A stretch of DNA of 64,000 bases, from NCBI GenBank assembly GCA_963805495.1, contig CAWDUQ010000001.1, forward strand, positions 992,001 through 1,056,000, written 5' to 3'. The notes beneath the pieces are model-generated. The model saw nothing but the letters and a program-made list of their open reading frames with translations. It did not search any database and was not told the DNA's origin. A program made the translations under genes and the position numbers. Position 1 is the stretch's first letter. Every line of letters starts with the position of its first letter. This DNA is from DAHUXD01 sp963805495 (GTDB taxonomy: Bacteria > Acidobacteriota > Thermoanaerobaculia > UBA5066 > Gp7-AA6). This document shows, one piece after another, positions 6,638-14,310 of the stretch.

Positions 6638-8952
6638 GCGAGCCTCCGCCGGGCGAGGCGCAGGCTGTTGCTGACGACCGACACGGAAGAGGCGGCCATC
6701 GCTGCCGAGGCGATCATGGGCGAGAGCATCCAGCCGAGCAGCGGATAGAGCACTCCCGCCGCGATCGGGATTCCGAGGACGTTGTAGAGGAAAGCGAAGA
6801 TCAGGTTCTGGCGAATCGTCGCGAGCGTCGCCCGGGACAGGCCGATCGACGTCGCCACGAGCTCGAGGCTGCCACCGACGAGCGTCACGTCGGAGGCCTC
6901 GATCGCGACATCCGCGCCGGCCCCGATGGCGATGCCGACGTCGGCCTGGGCGAGCGCGGGAGCGTCGTTGACACCGTCGCCGACCATCGCCACGATTTCG
7001 CCCCGCTCCTGGAGCTCGCGGACCTTGGCGGCCTTGTCGCCCGGGAGGACCTCCGAGAACACTTCGGCGACACCGACGCGCCGGCCCACCGCCCGCGCGG
7101 TTTCGTCCCGGTCGCCCGTCAGCATCGCGACCTTGAGGCCGCGGGCCCGGAGGCTCGCGATCGCAGCGGCGGACCCGGGCTTCTCCCGGTCCGCCACGGC
7201 GAGGAGTCCCAGGAGCGTGCCGTTCGCCGCGACGAGGAGCGGGGTCTTGCCCTCCTCGGAGAAGCGGGCGATCTCCTCCACCACCGGCGACAGATCGATG
7301 CCCTCGCCCTCGAGGAACCGGGCGCTTCCCACGAGGACCCGGCGGCCGCCGACGCGGCCCGCGACGCCGAGTCCCGTGCGGGATTCGAACGCCTCGGCCT
7401 TCGGCAGCGCGATGCCTTTTTCGCTCGCCGCCGCGACGAGGGCTTCCGCCAGAGGATGGGCCGAGCCTTTCTCGAGCGACGCGGCGAGGCCGAGCAGCTC
7501 TTCGTCCCCGATGCCTGCGACGCGCACGCGGTCGGTCAGGCGGGGCCGGCCCTCGGTGACCGTCCCGGTCTTGTCGAGGAGAACCAGCGTGATGCGCCTC
7601 GCCTTCTCGAGCGCGGCGGCGTTGCGGAAGAGGATGCCCGAGCGTGCGCCGCGTCCGGTCCCCACGAGGATCGCCGTCGGCGTGGCGAGGCCGAGCGCGC
7701 AGGGGCACGCGATGATCAATACCGAAGCGAGCGCGATCGTCGCGAAGAGCGCCCGGGGTTCGGGCCCCAGCACGTACCAGGCGACCCAGGTCACGACCCC
7801 GAGGCCGAGGACCACCGGAACGAAGACGCCCGAGATGCGGTCCGCGAGCTTCTGGATCGGCGGCTTGGAGGCCTGGGCCCGTTCGACGAGCCGCACGATC
7901 TGCGCCAGCGCGGTTGCGCTGCCGACGGCCGTCGCCTCCATGTCGAAGACGCCTTCCCCGTTCACGGTACCGCCGATGACGCGGTCGCCCTCGGCCTTCG
8001 CCGCGGGGATCGACTCGCCCGTCACCATGGACTCGTCGACCGACGAGGCGCCCGAGCGAACCACGCCGTCGACGGGCACGGCGTCGCCGGGCTTGACGCG
8101 CAGCCGGTCGCCCGCGCGGATTTCGGCCAGAGGGACTTCGGTCTCGGTCTCCCCGTCGATGCGCCGCGCCGTCCTGGGCGCGAGGTCGAGGAGCTTCCGG
8201 ATCGCGGCCGAGGTCCGGCCGCGCGCGCGGGTCTCGAGGTATCGGCCGAGGAGAACGAGCGTGAGGATGACCCCCACGGCTTCGTAGTACACGTGCCCCA
8301 TCTCCGCGTTGCCCGAGGCCGGCGCGAGGGCCTCGGGAAAGAGCGTCGAGGCGACCGACAGGGCGAGGGCTGCCGTCGTCCCGATGGCGATGAGCGTGTC
8401 CATGTTCGCCGTCCGGTGGGCGAGCGTGCGGACGGCGCCCGAGAGAAACGGAGAGCCCGCCCAGAAGTAGACCGGCAGGGTCAGCGCGAGGAGGACCCAG
8501 TTGCGGCCGGGGAATTGGATCTCGGCCATCGACACGACGACGACCGGCAGCGTCAGTCCGGCCGCCGCGAGCGTGCGAAGAAGGACCTTCCGCGTCTCGC
8601 GCGCCGCCGCGGCGTCCTGGTCGGAGGCGGCGGCTTCGTCCGCCGGCCTGGCGTCATAGCCGCTGCCGCGCACGGCCGCGATCAAACGCGGCGGATCGAG
8701 GTCGCGGCCGCGGACCTCCGCGCGCGCCGTGGCGAGATTGACCGAAGCCTCTTCGACGCCCGGCACCGCGGACAGCGCCTTCTCGATCGTGTTCACGCAG
8801 GAGGCGCAGTGCATTCCCTGGATCGAGAGCGTCAGGCCGGGGGCGTCGGAGGCCGGCCGGGGAGGCGCCGGGGGTGTTCCGGTCCCGCCGTGAACCGGAA
8901 GAGCCGCCGGGGACTTCGGGGGCGGGGCGGATGCCGGGGAGCGGCGGGCCAT
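6634..8952 (-). CDS. copA: Copper-exporting P1B-type ATPase
   Basis: Cu(I) efflux pump of the inner membrane. In 772 residues: a proline-rich N-terminal tail, one heavy-metal-associated domain with GMHCASC at 46-52, membrane helices, the actuator loop TGES at 311-314, the ion-path motif CPC at 416-418, the phosphorylated Asp in DKTGT at 460-464, the HP dipeptide at 499-500, and GDGVNDAP near the end. The CPC motif and single HMA fit Cu(I)/Ag(I) transport. The ATG at 8952 sits 6 bases after a TAGGCT box, suggesting a leaderless message. It heads an operon with the cupredoxin, queE and queC and diverges from truA. Confidence 0.96.
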   Translation of the reverse strand: MARRSPASAPPPKSPAALPVHGGTGTPPAPPRPASDAPGLTLSIQGMHCASCVNTIEKALSAVPGVEEASVNLATARAEVRGRDLDPPRLIAAVRGSGYDARPADEAAASDQDAAAARETRKVLLRTLAAAGLTLPVVVVSMAEIQFPGRNWVLLALTLPVYFWAGSPFLSGAVRTLAHRTANMDTLIAIGTTAALALSVASTLFPEALAPASGNAEMGHVYYEAVGVILTLVLLGRYLETRARGRTSAAIRKLLDLAPRTARRIDGETETEVPLAEIRAGDRLRVKPGDAVPVDGVVRSGASSVDESMVTGESIPAAKAEGDRVIGGTVNGEGVFDMEATAVGSATALAQIVRLVERAQASKPPIQKLADRISGVFVPVVLGLGVVTWVAWYVLGPEPRALFATIALASVLIIACPCALGLATPTAILVGTGRGARSGILFRNAAALEKARRITLVLLDKTGTVTEGRPRLTDRVRVAGIGDEELLGLAASLEKGSAHPLAEALVAAASEKGIALPKAEAFESRTGLGVAGRVGGRRVLVGSARFLEGEGIDLSPVVEEIARFSEEGKTPLLVAANGTLLGLLAVADREKPGSAAAIASLRARGLKVAMLTGDRDETARAVGRRVGVAEVFSEVLPGDKAAKVRELQERGEIVAMVGDGVNDAPALAQADVGIAIGAGADVAIEASDVTLVGGSLELVATSIGLSRATLATIRQNLIFAFLYNVLGIPIAAGVLYPLLGWMLSPMIASAAMAASSVSVVSNSLRLARRRLA

Positions 8953-8958
8953 CCCAAA

Positions 8959-8964
8959 AGCCTA
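8959..8964 (-). promoter_or_regulatory. Putative -10 box of leaderless copA operon transcript
   Basis: TAGGCT on the minus strand ends exactly 6 bases before the copA ATG, the spacing that puts the transcription start on the first base of the codon. No Shine-Dalgarno sequence is present. I see no CueR-type operator with confidence. Confidence 0.4.
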
Positions 8965-8994
8965 TCGCGTCGGCGCGAGGCGAGCGCTGCGGCG

Positions 8995-9000
8995 TAGACT
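8995..9000 (+). promoter_or_regulatory. Putative -10 box of leaderless truA transcript
   Basis: TAGACT ends 8 bases before the TTG at 9009. It lies in the 56-bp divergent gap between copA and truA and supports the TTG start over upstream candidates that overlap copA. Confidence 0.4.
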
Positions 9001-9008
9001 GCAACCGC

Positions 9009-9761
9009 TTGAAGGAGAGCGCGCGCTATCGCGCCACGGTCGCGTACGTCGGCACGCGGTTTCACGGCTGGCAGGTCCAGAAGAACGCGTCCCGCACCGT
9101 CCAGGGGTCCCTGCAGCAGGCGGTGACCCGCCTGGCGGGAGTGCCGGTCCGCGTCGAGGGCGCGGGGCGGACGGACGCCGGCGTGCACGCGGACGCGCAG
9201 GTCGTCCACTTCGACCTTCCGCGGCCTCGCGATCCGGCGATCGTCCGCGACGCGGTCAACGGCGCGCTGCCGGAGGACGTGCGCGTCCTCGAGGTGGCGC
9301 TCGCCGCGCCCGACTTTCACTGCCGCTTCGACGCGCGATGGAAGGAATATCTCTACCGCTGGAGCCGGGCCGACGTGATTCCTCCCCGCGACGCCCCGTT
9401 CGTCGCGCCCCTCTCGCGGCGCGCGGACCTCGGGCGGATGCGCGCGGCCGCGGCGTGCCTGCCGGGCCGGCGCGACTTCTCGATTTTCGCCGTGCGATTG
9501 GCGGTCGGGGAGTCCGGCGTCCGCGACCTCGCGCGCGTCGCGATCGAGGAGTCGGGAGACGAACTCCGAGCGCTTTTTCGCGGCGACGGGTTTCTCCGGG
9601 GCATGGTCCGCTCGATCGCCGGCGTGCTCGCCGACGAGGCCCGGGGCCGTGTTCCGGCCGGGCGGACCGCGGAGCTCCTGCGGACCGGAGACCGCGGCCA
9701 GCTCTCGGCGAAGGCCGCCGCGCGGGGCCTGACGCTGGTGGGTGTGGGGTACGGGGGGTAA
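9009..9761 (+). CDS. truA: tRNA pseudouridine(38-40) synthase TruA
   Basis: Isomerises uridines 38-40 in the anticodon stem-loop of many tRNAs. The protein of 250 residues starts with the family signature RYRATVAYVGTRFHGWQ and has the catalytic aspartate in GRTDAGVHA. The reading frame is open further upstream (GTG 8874, ATG 8931), but those starts overlap the divergent copA gene. The TTG at 9009 puts the conserved N-terminus at the right place and follows a -10-like box by 8 bases. It is followed by uppS after 10 bases. The start is the only uncertain point. Confidence 0.93.
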   Translation: MKESARYRATVAYVGTRFHGWQVQKNASRTVQGSLQQAVTRLAGVPVRVEGAGRTDAGVHADAQVVHFDLPRPRDPAIVRDAVNGALPEDVRVLEVALAAPDFHCRFDARWKEYLYRWSRADVIPPRDAPFVAPLSRRADLGRMRAAAACLPGRRDFSIFAVRLAVGESGVRDLARVAIEESGDELRALFRGDGFLRGMVRSIAGVLADEARGRVPAGRTAELLRTGDRGQLSAKAAARGLTLVGVGYGG

Positions 9762-9764
9762 AAT
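9759..9764 (+). promoter_or_regulatory. Putative -10 box of leaderless uppS transcript
   Basis: TAAAAT overlaps the truA stop codon and ends 7 bases before the GTG start of uppS. It may give the uppS-cdsA pair a promoter of its own inside the gene block. No Shine-Dalgarno sequence is placed correctly for this GTG. Confidence 0.4.
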
Positions 9765-9771
9765 CGGGCCG

Positions 9772-10584
9772 GTGATCGACACCGAGATCCTGGCGGCGAA
9801 AGGTTCGTTCGAGCGGCAGCTCCTCGACGAGATCGACCTCGCGAAGCTCCCGCGCCACGTGGCCATCATCATGGATGGCAACGGGCGCTGGGCGAAGCAG
9901 CGCGGGTCGCCGCGCGTCGAGGGCCACCGTGCGGGGATCGCGTCGGTCCGCGAGACCGTCGAGACGTGCGCCCGCCTCGAGCTCGACGCGCTGACGCTCT
10001 ACGCGTTCTCGGTCGAGAACTGGAAGCGGCCCCGGTTCGAGATCGTCACGCTGATGGCGCTCCTGAAGGAGTACCTCGCCAAGGAGCTCGGCAACCTCCT
10101 GAAGAACGACATCCGCTTCCGCGTCGTCGGCCGCATGAACGAGCTCGACCCGTCGGTCCAGAAGGCCCTCGCGCACGGACTGGCGGCGACCTCCTCGTGC
10201 CGCGGCATGACGTTCAACATCGCGCTCAACTACGGCGGCCGCACCGAGATCGTCGACGCCTGCCGTTCGCTGGCCAACGACGTCGCCTCGGGCCGGCTGA
10301 CGCCCGAGCAGATCGACGAGGAGACCCTGGGCTCGCGCCTGTCGACGGCGGGACTGCCGGACCCGGACCTGCTGATCCGCACGAGCGGGGAGATGCGCGT
10401 CTCGAACTTCCTGCTGTGGCAGATCGCGTACAGCGAGATATGGGTCACGCCGACGCTCTGGCCCGACTTCCGCAAGCGGCACCTCTTCGAAGCGATCCTC
10501 GACTTCCAGAAGCGCGAGCGCCGCTACGGCGGCGTCATCGAAGGGCGTGCTCCGGAGCCCGAAGTCGAAGGCCGGAGGGCGTGA
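9772..10584 (+). CDS. uppS: Undecaprenyl diphosphate synthase
   Basis: Makes the C55 lipid carrier for peptidoglycan and other wall polymers by adding isopentenyl diphosphate in cis to farnesyl diphosphate. The 270-residue protein has the pyrophosphate-binding motif MDGNGRWA at 34-41, the conserved FSVENWKRP segment and the C-terminal R-TSGE-R--NFLLWQ region with the catalytic metal-site glutamate after SE (AYSEIWVTPTLWPDF). The ORF could start at GTG 9742 but that overlaps truA; GTG 9772 is 7 bases after a TAAAAT box. Its stop overlaps the cdsA start. The neighbours dxr and cdsA make this an isoprenoid and lipid block. Confidence 0.95.
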   Translation: MIDTEILAAKGSFERQLLDEIDLAKLPRHVAIIMDGNGRWAKQRGSPRVEGHRAGIASVRETVETCARLELDALTLYAFSVENWKRPRFEIVTLMALLKEYLAKELGNLLKNDIRFRVVGRMNELDPSVQKALAHGLAATSSCRGMTFNIALNYGGRTEIVDACRSLANDVASGRLTPEQIDEETLGSRLSTAGLPDPDLLIRTSGEMRVSNFLLWQIAYSEIWVTPTLWPDFRKRHLFEAILDFQKRERRYGGVIEGRAPEPEVEGRRA

Positions 10585-11429
10585 AGCGAGAGCTCGCCGC
10601 GGCGGTCGCGATTCCAATCGTCCTGGTGGTGCTCTTCCTCGGGCCGCCGCTTCTCTTCAACGGACTCGTCGCCGCCATCGCTCTCGGAGCGGTCTGGGAG
10701 TTCTACCGGATCGCCGAGAAGACCGGGCACCCCGTCGCCAAGACCGTGGGGATCGCGGCGTCGGCCCTGCTCCTCGGGGGAGCGGCCCTGCTCTGGGGGC
10801 CGCTGCGCTTCGAGACGCCGTCCGGAAACCTCGTGGAGATCGTCGTGAAATCGAGGCCGGGCTTCTGGTACGCCGCGGGCCTCGCGACGGTATTCTTCGC
10901 GGCCATCGCGCCGATGGTCTCCCGGGTCCCGCCGGCCGCCGCCCTCGCAGGCGCGGCCGCGACGATCTTCGGCGTCGTATCGATCGCGTTGCCCGCGGCG
11001 GCCATGTGTCTCCTGCGCGCGCATTCGCCGCGGGCCGTGCTGATGCTGCTCCTGCTCGTCTGGGCGTGCGACTCGTTCGCCTACTACTTCGGCCGGCGCT
11101 TCGGCCGGCACGCCCTGGCACCCGTCGTTTCGCCCAAGAAGACCTGGGAAGGCTCGATCGCGGGCTTTGCGGGCGCCACGATCTTCGGGGCCGTGGCCGG
11201 GACCTGGTGGTTCCTGCCCGAGCTCGGACCGGCCATGGGGGCGGCGGCCGGGGCCCTCGCGTCGACCGCCGGGCAGCTCGGCGACCTCGTCGAGTCGCTC
11301 TGGAAGCGGGGAGCGGGCGTGAAGGATTCCGGGACATTCCTGCCCGGCCACGGGGGCTTCTACGACCGGATCGATTCCCTTCTCTTCGCCGCGCCGGTCC
11401 TGGCCGCGTTCGTCTCCCGGGCGCAGTAG
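10581..11429 (+). CDS. cdsA: Phosphatidate cytidylyltransferase CdsA
   Basis: Integral membrane enzyme that makes CDP-diacylglycerol from CTP and phosphatidate, the entry to phospholipid head-group synthesis. The 282 residues are mostly hydrophobic with several membrane helices and end with the family signature: SPKKTWEG, then D-LVES-WKR--GVKDSG-FLPGHGG--DR-DS. The GTG start overlaps the uppS stop (GTGA) and has GGAGGG upstream. Usual family length and usual position between uppS and dxr. Confidence 0.95.
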   Translation: MKRELAAAVAIPIVLVVLFLGPPLLFNGLVAAIALGAVWEFYRIAEKTGHPVAKTVGIAASALLLGGAALLWGPLRFETPSGNLVEIVVKSRPGFWYAAGLATVFFAAIAPMVSRVPPAAALAGAAATIFGVVSIALPAAAMCLLRAHSPRAVLMLLLLVWACDSFAYYFGRRFGRHALAPVVSPKKTWEGSIAGFAGATIFGAVAGTWWFLPELGPAMGAAAGALASTAGQLGDLVESLWKRGAGVKDSGTFLPGHGGFYDRIDSLLFAAPVLAAFVSRAQ

Positions 11430-11448
11430 ATAGAATGCCGCTTTGGCC

Positions 11449-12627
11449 ATGAAAACCCTGTCCATCCTGGGCTCGACAGGCTCGATCGGCCGGTCCGCGC
11501 TCGACGTGGTCGCCGCCTTCCCGGAGCGCTTCCGGGTCGCGGCGCTCGCCGCCGGACGTTCGATCGAGAAGCTCGCCGAGCAAGTCGCAACCCACCGGCC
11601 CGACCTCGTCGCCATCGACCGGGCCGAGGACGCCTCGCGCCTGGAGCGGCTGCTGCCCGCGGGCGCGAATTGCCGGATCGTCGCGGGCCTCGACGGCCTG
11701 AACGAGGCGGCCTGTCACCCGAGGGTGGACACCGTCGTCGGCGGCCTCGTCGGCGCGCTCGGCCTGCGGTCCGCGCACGCGGCCGTCCGGGCCGGCAAGC
11801 GGCTCGCGCTCGCCAACAAGGAGCCTCTCGTGGTCGCGGGCGAGCTGATCCTCGAGGAGGCCAGGAAGAGCGGGGCCGAGCTCCTGCCGGTCGATTCCGA
11901 GCACAGCGCCATCCACCAGGCGATGCGCAGCGGCCGGCCCGAGGAAGCCCGGCGGCTCGTGCTGACGGCCTCGGGCGGTCCGTTCCGTGAGCGCCGCCTC
12001 GAAACCTTCGACGCGATCACGGTCGAGGACGCGCTGGCGCACCCGACCTGGAAGATGGGTCCGAAGATCACGATCGACTCCGCGACGATGATGAACAAGG
12101 GCCTCGAGGTCATCGAGGCGCACTTCCTCTTCGGGCTGCCGGGCGATCGCATCGACGTCGTGATCCATCCCCAGTCGCTCGTCCATTCCTTCGTCGAGTT
12201 CGTCGACGGCTCGCTCGTGGCGCAGCTCGCCAGGAACGACATGAAGTTCCCGATCGTCTACGCCCTCGACTACCCCGGGCGCTTCGCCAACGACTTCGGA
12301 CGCCTGGATCTCGCGGCGCTCTCGCGGCTCGACTTCTACGAGCTCGAGCCCCGCCGCTACCCGGCCCTCGGCCTCGCCCGGCAGGCCCTCGCCGGCGGGG
12401 GAGGCCTCCCGGCGGCCCTGAACGCGGCCAACGAAGTGGCGGTCGCGGCCTTCCTCGAGGGGAAGATTTCGTTCCCCGACATCGTTCACGTGGTCTCGGG
12501 AACCATGGAAAAGGTCGGCCGGCCCGCCGCCCCGCGCAGTCTGGACGAGGCGGAGGCGGTCGACCGGGCGGCTCGGGAAGCCGCCTCCGGGATCGTCCGG
12601 CGCGGCAGCCCGGCCATCGCCCGATAA
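11449..12627 (+). CDS. dxr: 1-deoxy-D-xylulose 5-phosphate reductoisomerase
   Basis: First committed enzyme of the MEP isoprenoid pathway, using NADPH to make 2-C-methylerythritol 4-phosphate. The 392 residues contain the nucleotide motif GSTGSIG close to the N-terminus, the catalytic segments ANKE and VDSEHSAI, TASGGPF, and HPTWKMGPKITIDSATMMNKG, all intact. A TAGAAT box (11431-11436) lies 12 bases before the ATG and immediately follows the cdsA stop, so a local promoter is possible. Product feeds uppS in the same block. Confidence 0.97.
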   Translation: MKTLSILGSTGSIGRSALDVVAAFPERFRVAALAAGRSIEKLAEQVATHRPDLVAIDRAEDASRLERLLPAGANCRIVAGLDGLNEAACHPRVDTVVGGLVGALGLRSAHAAVRAGKRLALANKEPLVVAGELILEEARKSGAELLPVDSEHSAIHQAMRSGRPEEARRLVLTASGGPFRERRLETFDAITVEDALAHPTWKMGPKITIDSATMMNKGLEVIEAHFLFGLPGDRIDVVIHPQSLVHSFVEFVDGSLVAQLARNDMKFPIVYALDYPGRFANDFGRLDLAALSRLDFYELEPRRYPALGLARQALAGGGGLPAALNAANEVAVAAFLEGKISFPDIVHVVSGTMEKVGRPAAPRSLDEAEAVDRAAREAASGIVRRGSPAIAR

Positions 12628-12645
12628 ACCGATCAAGGAGCCCTC

Positions 12646-14010
12646 TTGCAGATCCTGAGCAACATCCTCGCTCTCATCGTCGTCCTGTCGGTTCTCGTCG
12701 TCGTGCACGAGTTCGGGCACTTCGCCGTCGCCAAGTTCTTCGGGTTCCCGGTCGAAGTCTTCTCCGTGGGCTTCGGCAAGCGGCTCTTCGGAAAGAAATG
12801 GCGGGGCACGGACTACCGGGTGTCCGCGATCCCGCTCGGCGGCTACGTGCGCGTGATCGGCCTCGGGCCGGACGAGTCGACGGTCACCGAGGGGACGTCG
12901 CAGGAGGCGCCGCCGGTCGGGAAGCGCTGGCAGAGGGCGCTCGTGCTGATCGCCGGCCCGGCGATGAACCTCGTCCTCGCGGTCGTGCTGCACACGACCG
13001 TCTTCGCGGTCGGCACGAAGGTCGCGGCCTACGAGCTCGATCGGCCCGTGGTCCGCGTCGTCGAGGCCGGATCGCCGGGCGCGGCCGCCGGGTTCCAGCC
13101 CGGGGACCGGATCGTGTCGATCAACGGCCAGGAAACGCCGCGCTGGCGCGACGCGCTGTTCATTTTCGCCATGAACGCGCGCGAGCCGCTCCAGGTCGAA
13201 GTCGACCGGGGCGGCAACGGGGTCTTCCTCACGGTCACCCCGAAGGCCGAATCCAAGTACGACATGGGACAGGTCGGCCTGCTTCCCGACTTCGGGACCT
13301 CCGTGCGCGCGCGGCTCGAGGGCGTCGTCGGCGGATCGCCCGCGGCGCAGGCGGGGCTCAAGCCGGGCGACATCATCGTCAGTGTCGCCGGCCGGCCGAT
13401 CCAGGGCTCGCCGGACCAGGTGTTCGCGAAGTTCGTCGAGGCGGTCAAAGCCGCGGCGCCGGGGCCCTTCCCGATCGTCTACGAGCGGGGTGGCCGGGTT
13501 GCGACCGTCAGCGTCGCGCCGCGCCAGGAATCCGACGGCGTCTGGAAGGTCGGCGTGCAGGTCGGCGGCGATCTGCCGGAGGTCATCGAGCGCTTCCCGA
13601 TTCGGCAGGCCTTCGTGGAGGGCATTCGCCGCGTCGAGACCGATTTCCGGATGACCCTTTCGGTGCTCGGGCGGCTCTTCCGCGGCAAGGCCAGCATGAA
13701 GGCGATGTCGGGCCCGCTCGACATCGCCAAGTTCTCGGGCCAGGAGGCCCGCAAGGGCGCGATCCCGCTGCTCGCGTTCATGGCCGCGATCTCGCTGCAG
13801 CTCGGGATTTTCAACCTCCTGCCGATCCCCGTTCTCGACGGAGGCCATCTCTTCCTCCTCGGCGTCGAGGGCCTGGCGCGCCGGGACTTCTCGCTCCGGG
13901 TCAAGGAGCGGATCCTGCAGGTCGGCTTCGTGATGATCCTGGCGCTGCTCGCCGTCGTGCTCTACAACGACCTCGCGAAGAACCTGCCTACGGGATGGTG
14001 GCCGTTTTAG
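12646..14010 (+). CDS. rseP: RseP/SpoIVFB-type site-2 membrane zinc protease
   Basis: Intramembrane metalloprotease that cuts anti-sigma factors or leftover signal peptides. In 454 residues: zinc-site HEFGH at 21-25 in the first membrane helix, an N-terminal beta-hairpin domain, two PDZ domains (about 125-215 and 215-300), and the second zinc ligand segment LDGGH at 397-401 with the final helix after it. The TTG start has AAGGAG five bases upstream. It closes the uppS-cdsA-dxr-rseP block, a gene order common in bacteria. A structured repeat begins right at its stop codon. Confidence 0.95.
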   Translation: MQILSNILALIVVLSVLVVVHEFGHFAVAKFFGFPVEVFSVGFGKRLFGKKWRGTDYRVSAIPLGGYVRVIGLGPDESTVTEGTSQEAPPVGKRWQRALVLIAGPAMNLVLAVVLHTTVFAVGTKVAAYELDRPVVRVVEAGSPGAAAGFQPGDRIVSINGQETPRWRDALFIFAMNAREPLQVEVDRGGNGVFLTVTPKAESKYDMGQVGLLPDFGTSVRARLEGVVGGSPAAQAGLKPGDIIVSVAGRPIQGSPDQVFAKFVEAVKAAAPGPFPIVYERGGRVATVSVAPRQESDGVWKVGVQVGGDLPEVIERFPIRQAFVEGIRRVETDFRMTLSVLGRLFRGKASMKAMSGPLDIAKFSGQEARKGAIPLLAFMAAISLQLGIFNLLPIPVLDGGHLFLLGVEGLARRDFSLRVKERILQVGFVMILALLAVVLYNDLAKNLPTGWWPF

Positions 14011-14122
14011 CCGTCGCGAGCGCTGCGCGAGGGATCTGCGCCTGACGGCGCACCGGTCCGCGGCTCGCCTGTGGGCTCGACCGCGGACCTGATCCCTCGC
14101 TCCGCGCTCGCTCCCGCGGCGC
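14011..14122 (+). repeat. Structured dispersed repeat, copy C (3' end of rseP)
   Basis: Starts on the base after the rseP stop. Stem 1 is 10 bp perfect (14027-14036 with 14091-14100), stem 2 is 9 bp perfect (14055-14063 with 14081-14089), the side hairpin is 6 bp with a TGAC loop (14037-14052), and the apical loop is 14064-14080. An additional 8-bp outer stem (14016-14023 with 14104-14111) is seen only here. The apical loop and the side-hairpin arms are identical to copies A/B, whereas both main stems differ on both arms in a matching way. Confidence 0.8.
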
Positions 14123-14221
14123 GAGGCGTCCTCCGCTGCGCTCGCGGAGATTCCTCGCGCCGCGAGCGGATGTTCGAGCTCGGCAGGTGATCCGGGTCCC
14201 CGGTTTTCGGGGCGGGGCTTT

Positions 14222-14265
14222 CGTCGCGAGCGCTGCGCTTCGGGTCTGCGCCGGACGGCGCGATC
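14222..14265 (+). repeat. Partial copy D of the structured repeat
   Basis: Shares the 5' flank (CGTCGCGAGCGCT) and the TCTGCGCC...GGCGC side-hairpin region with copy C in the same orientation, then diverges; the apical loop and the 3' arms are missing. It appears to be a decayed or truncated member of the family. Confidence 0.5.
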
Positions 14266-14282
14266 CGAGCTCTCGGGCGTAG

Positions 14283-14303
14283 GGGCGGGGCTTGTCCCCG
14301 CCC
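14283..14303. repeat. Dispersed palindrome, 8-bp stem
   Basis: GGGCGGGG and CCCCGCCC around a 5-base loop. The reverse complement has loop ACAAG; a second copy at 39368-39388 has loop ACAGG with the same stems and similar flank (C-C/G-N-ACG). A REP-like intergenic palindrome, here just past the 3' end of the radical SAM gene. It could act as a bidirectional 3' hairpin. Confidence 0.55.
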
Positions 14304-14310
14304 TTCTCAG

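Noticed and set aside
10657..13848. A 1063-residue open frame on the minus strand opposite cdsA-dxr-rseP
   Set aside because: It spans three well-identified genes on the plus strand and shows no domain; antisense shadow.
14011..14303. Intrinsic terminator after rseP
   Set aside because: The stems at 14027-14100 are strong but no T-run follows; the same element elsewhere behaves as a dispersed repeat. A factor-dependent role cannot be excluded.
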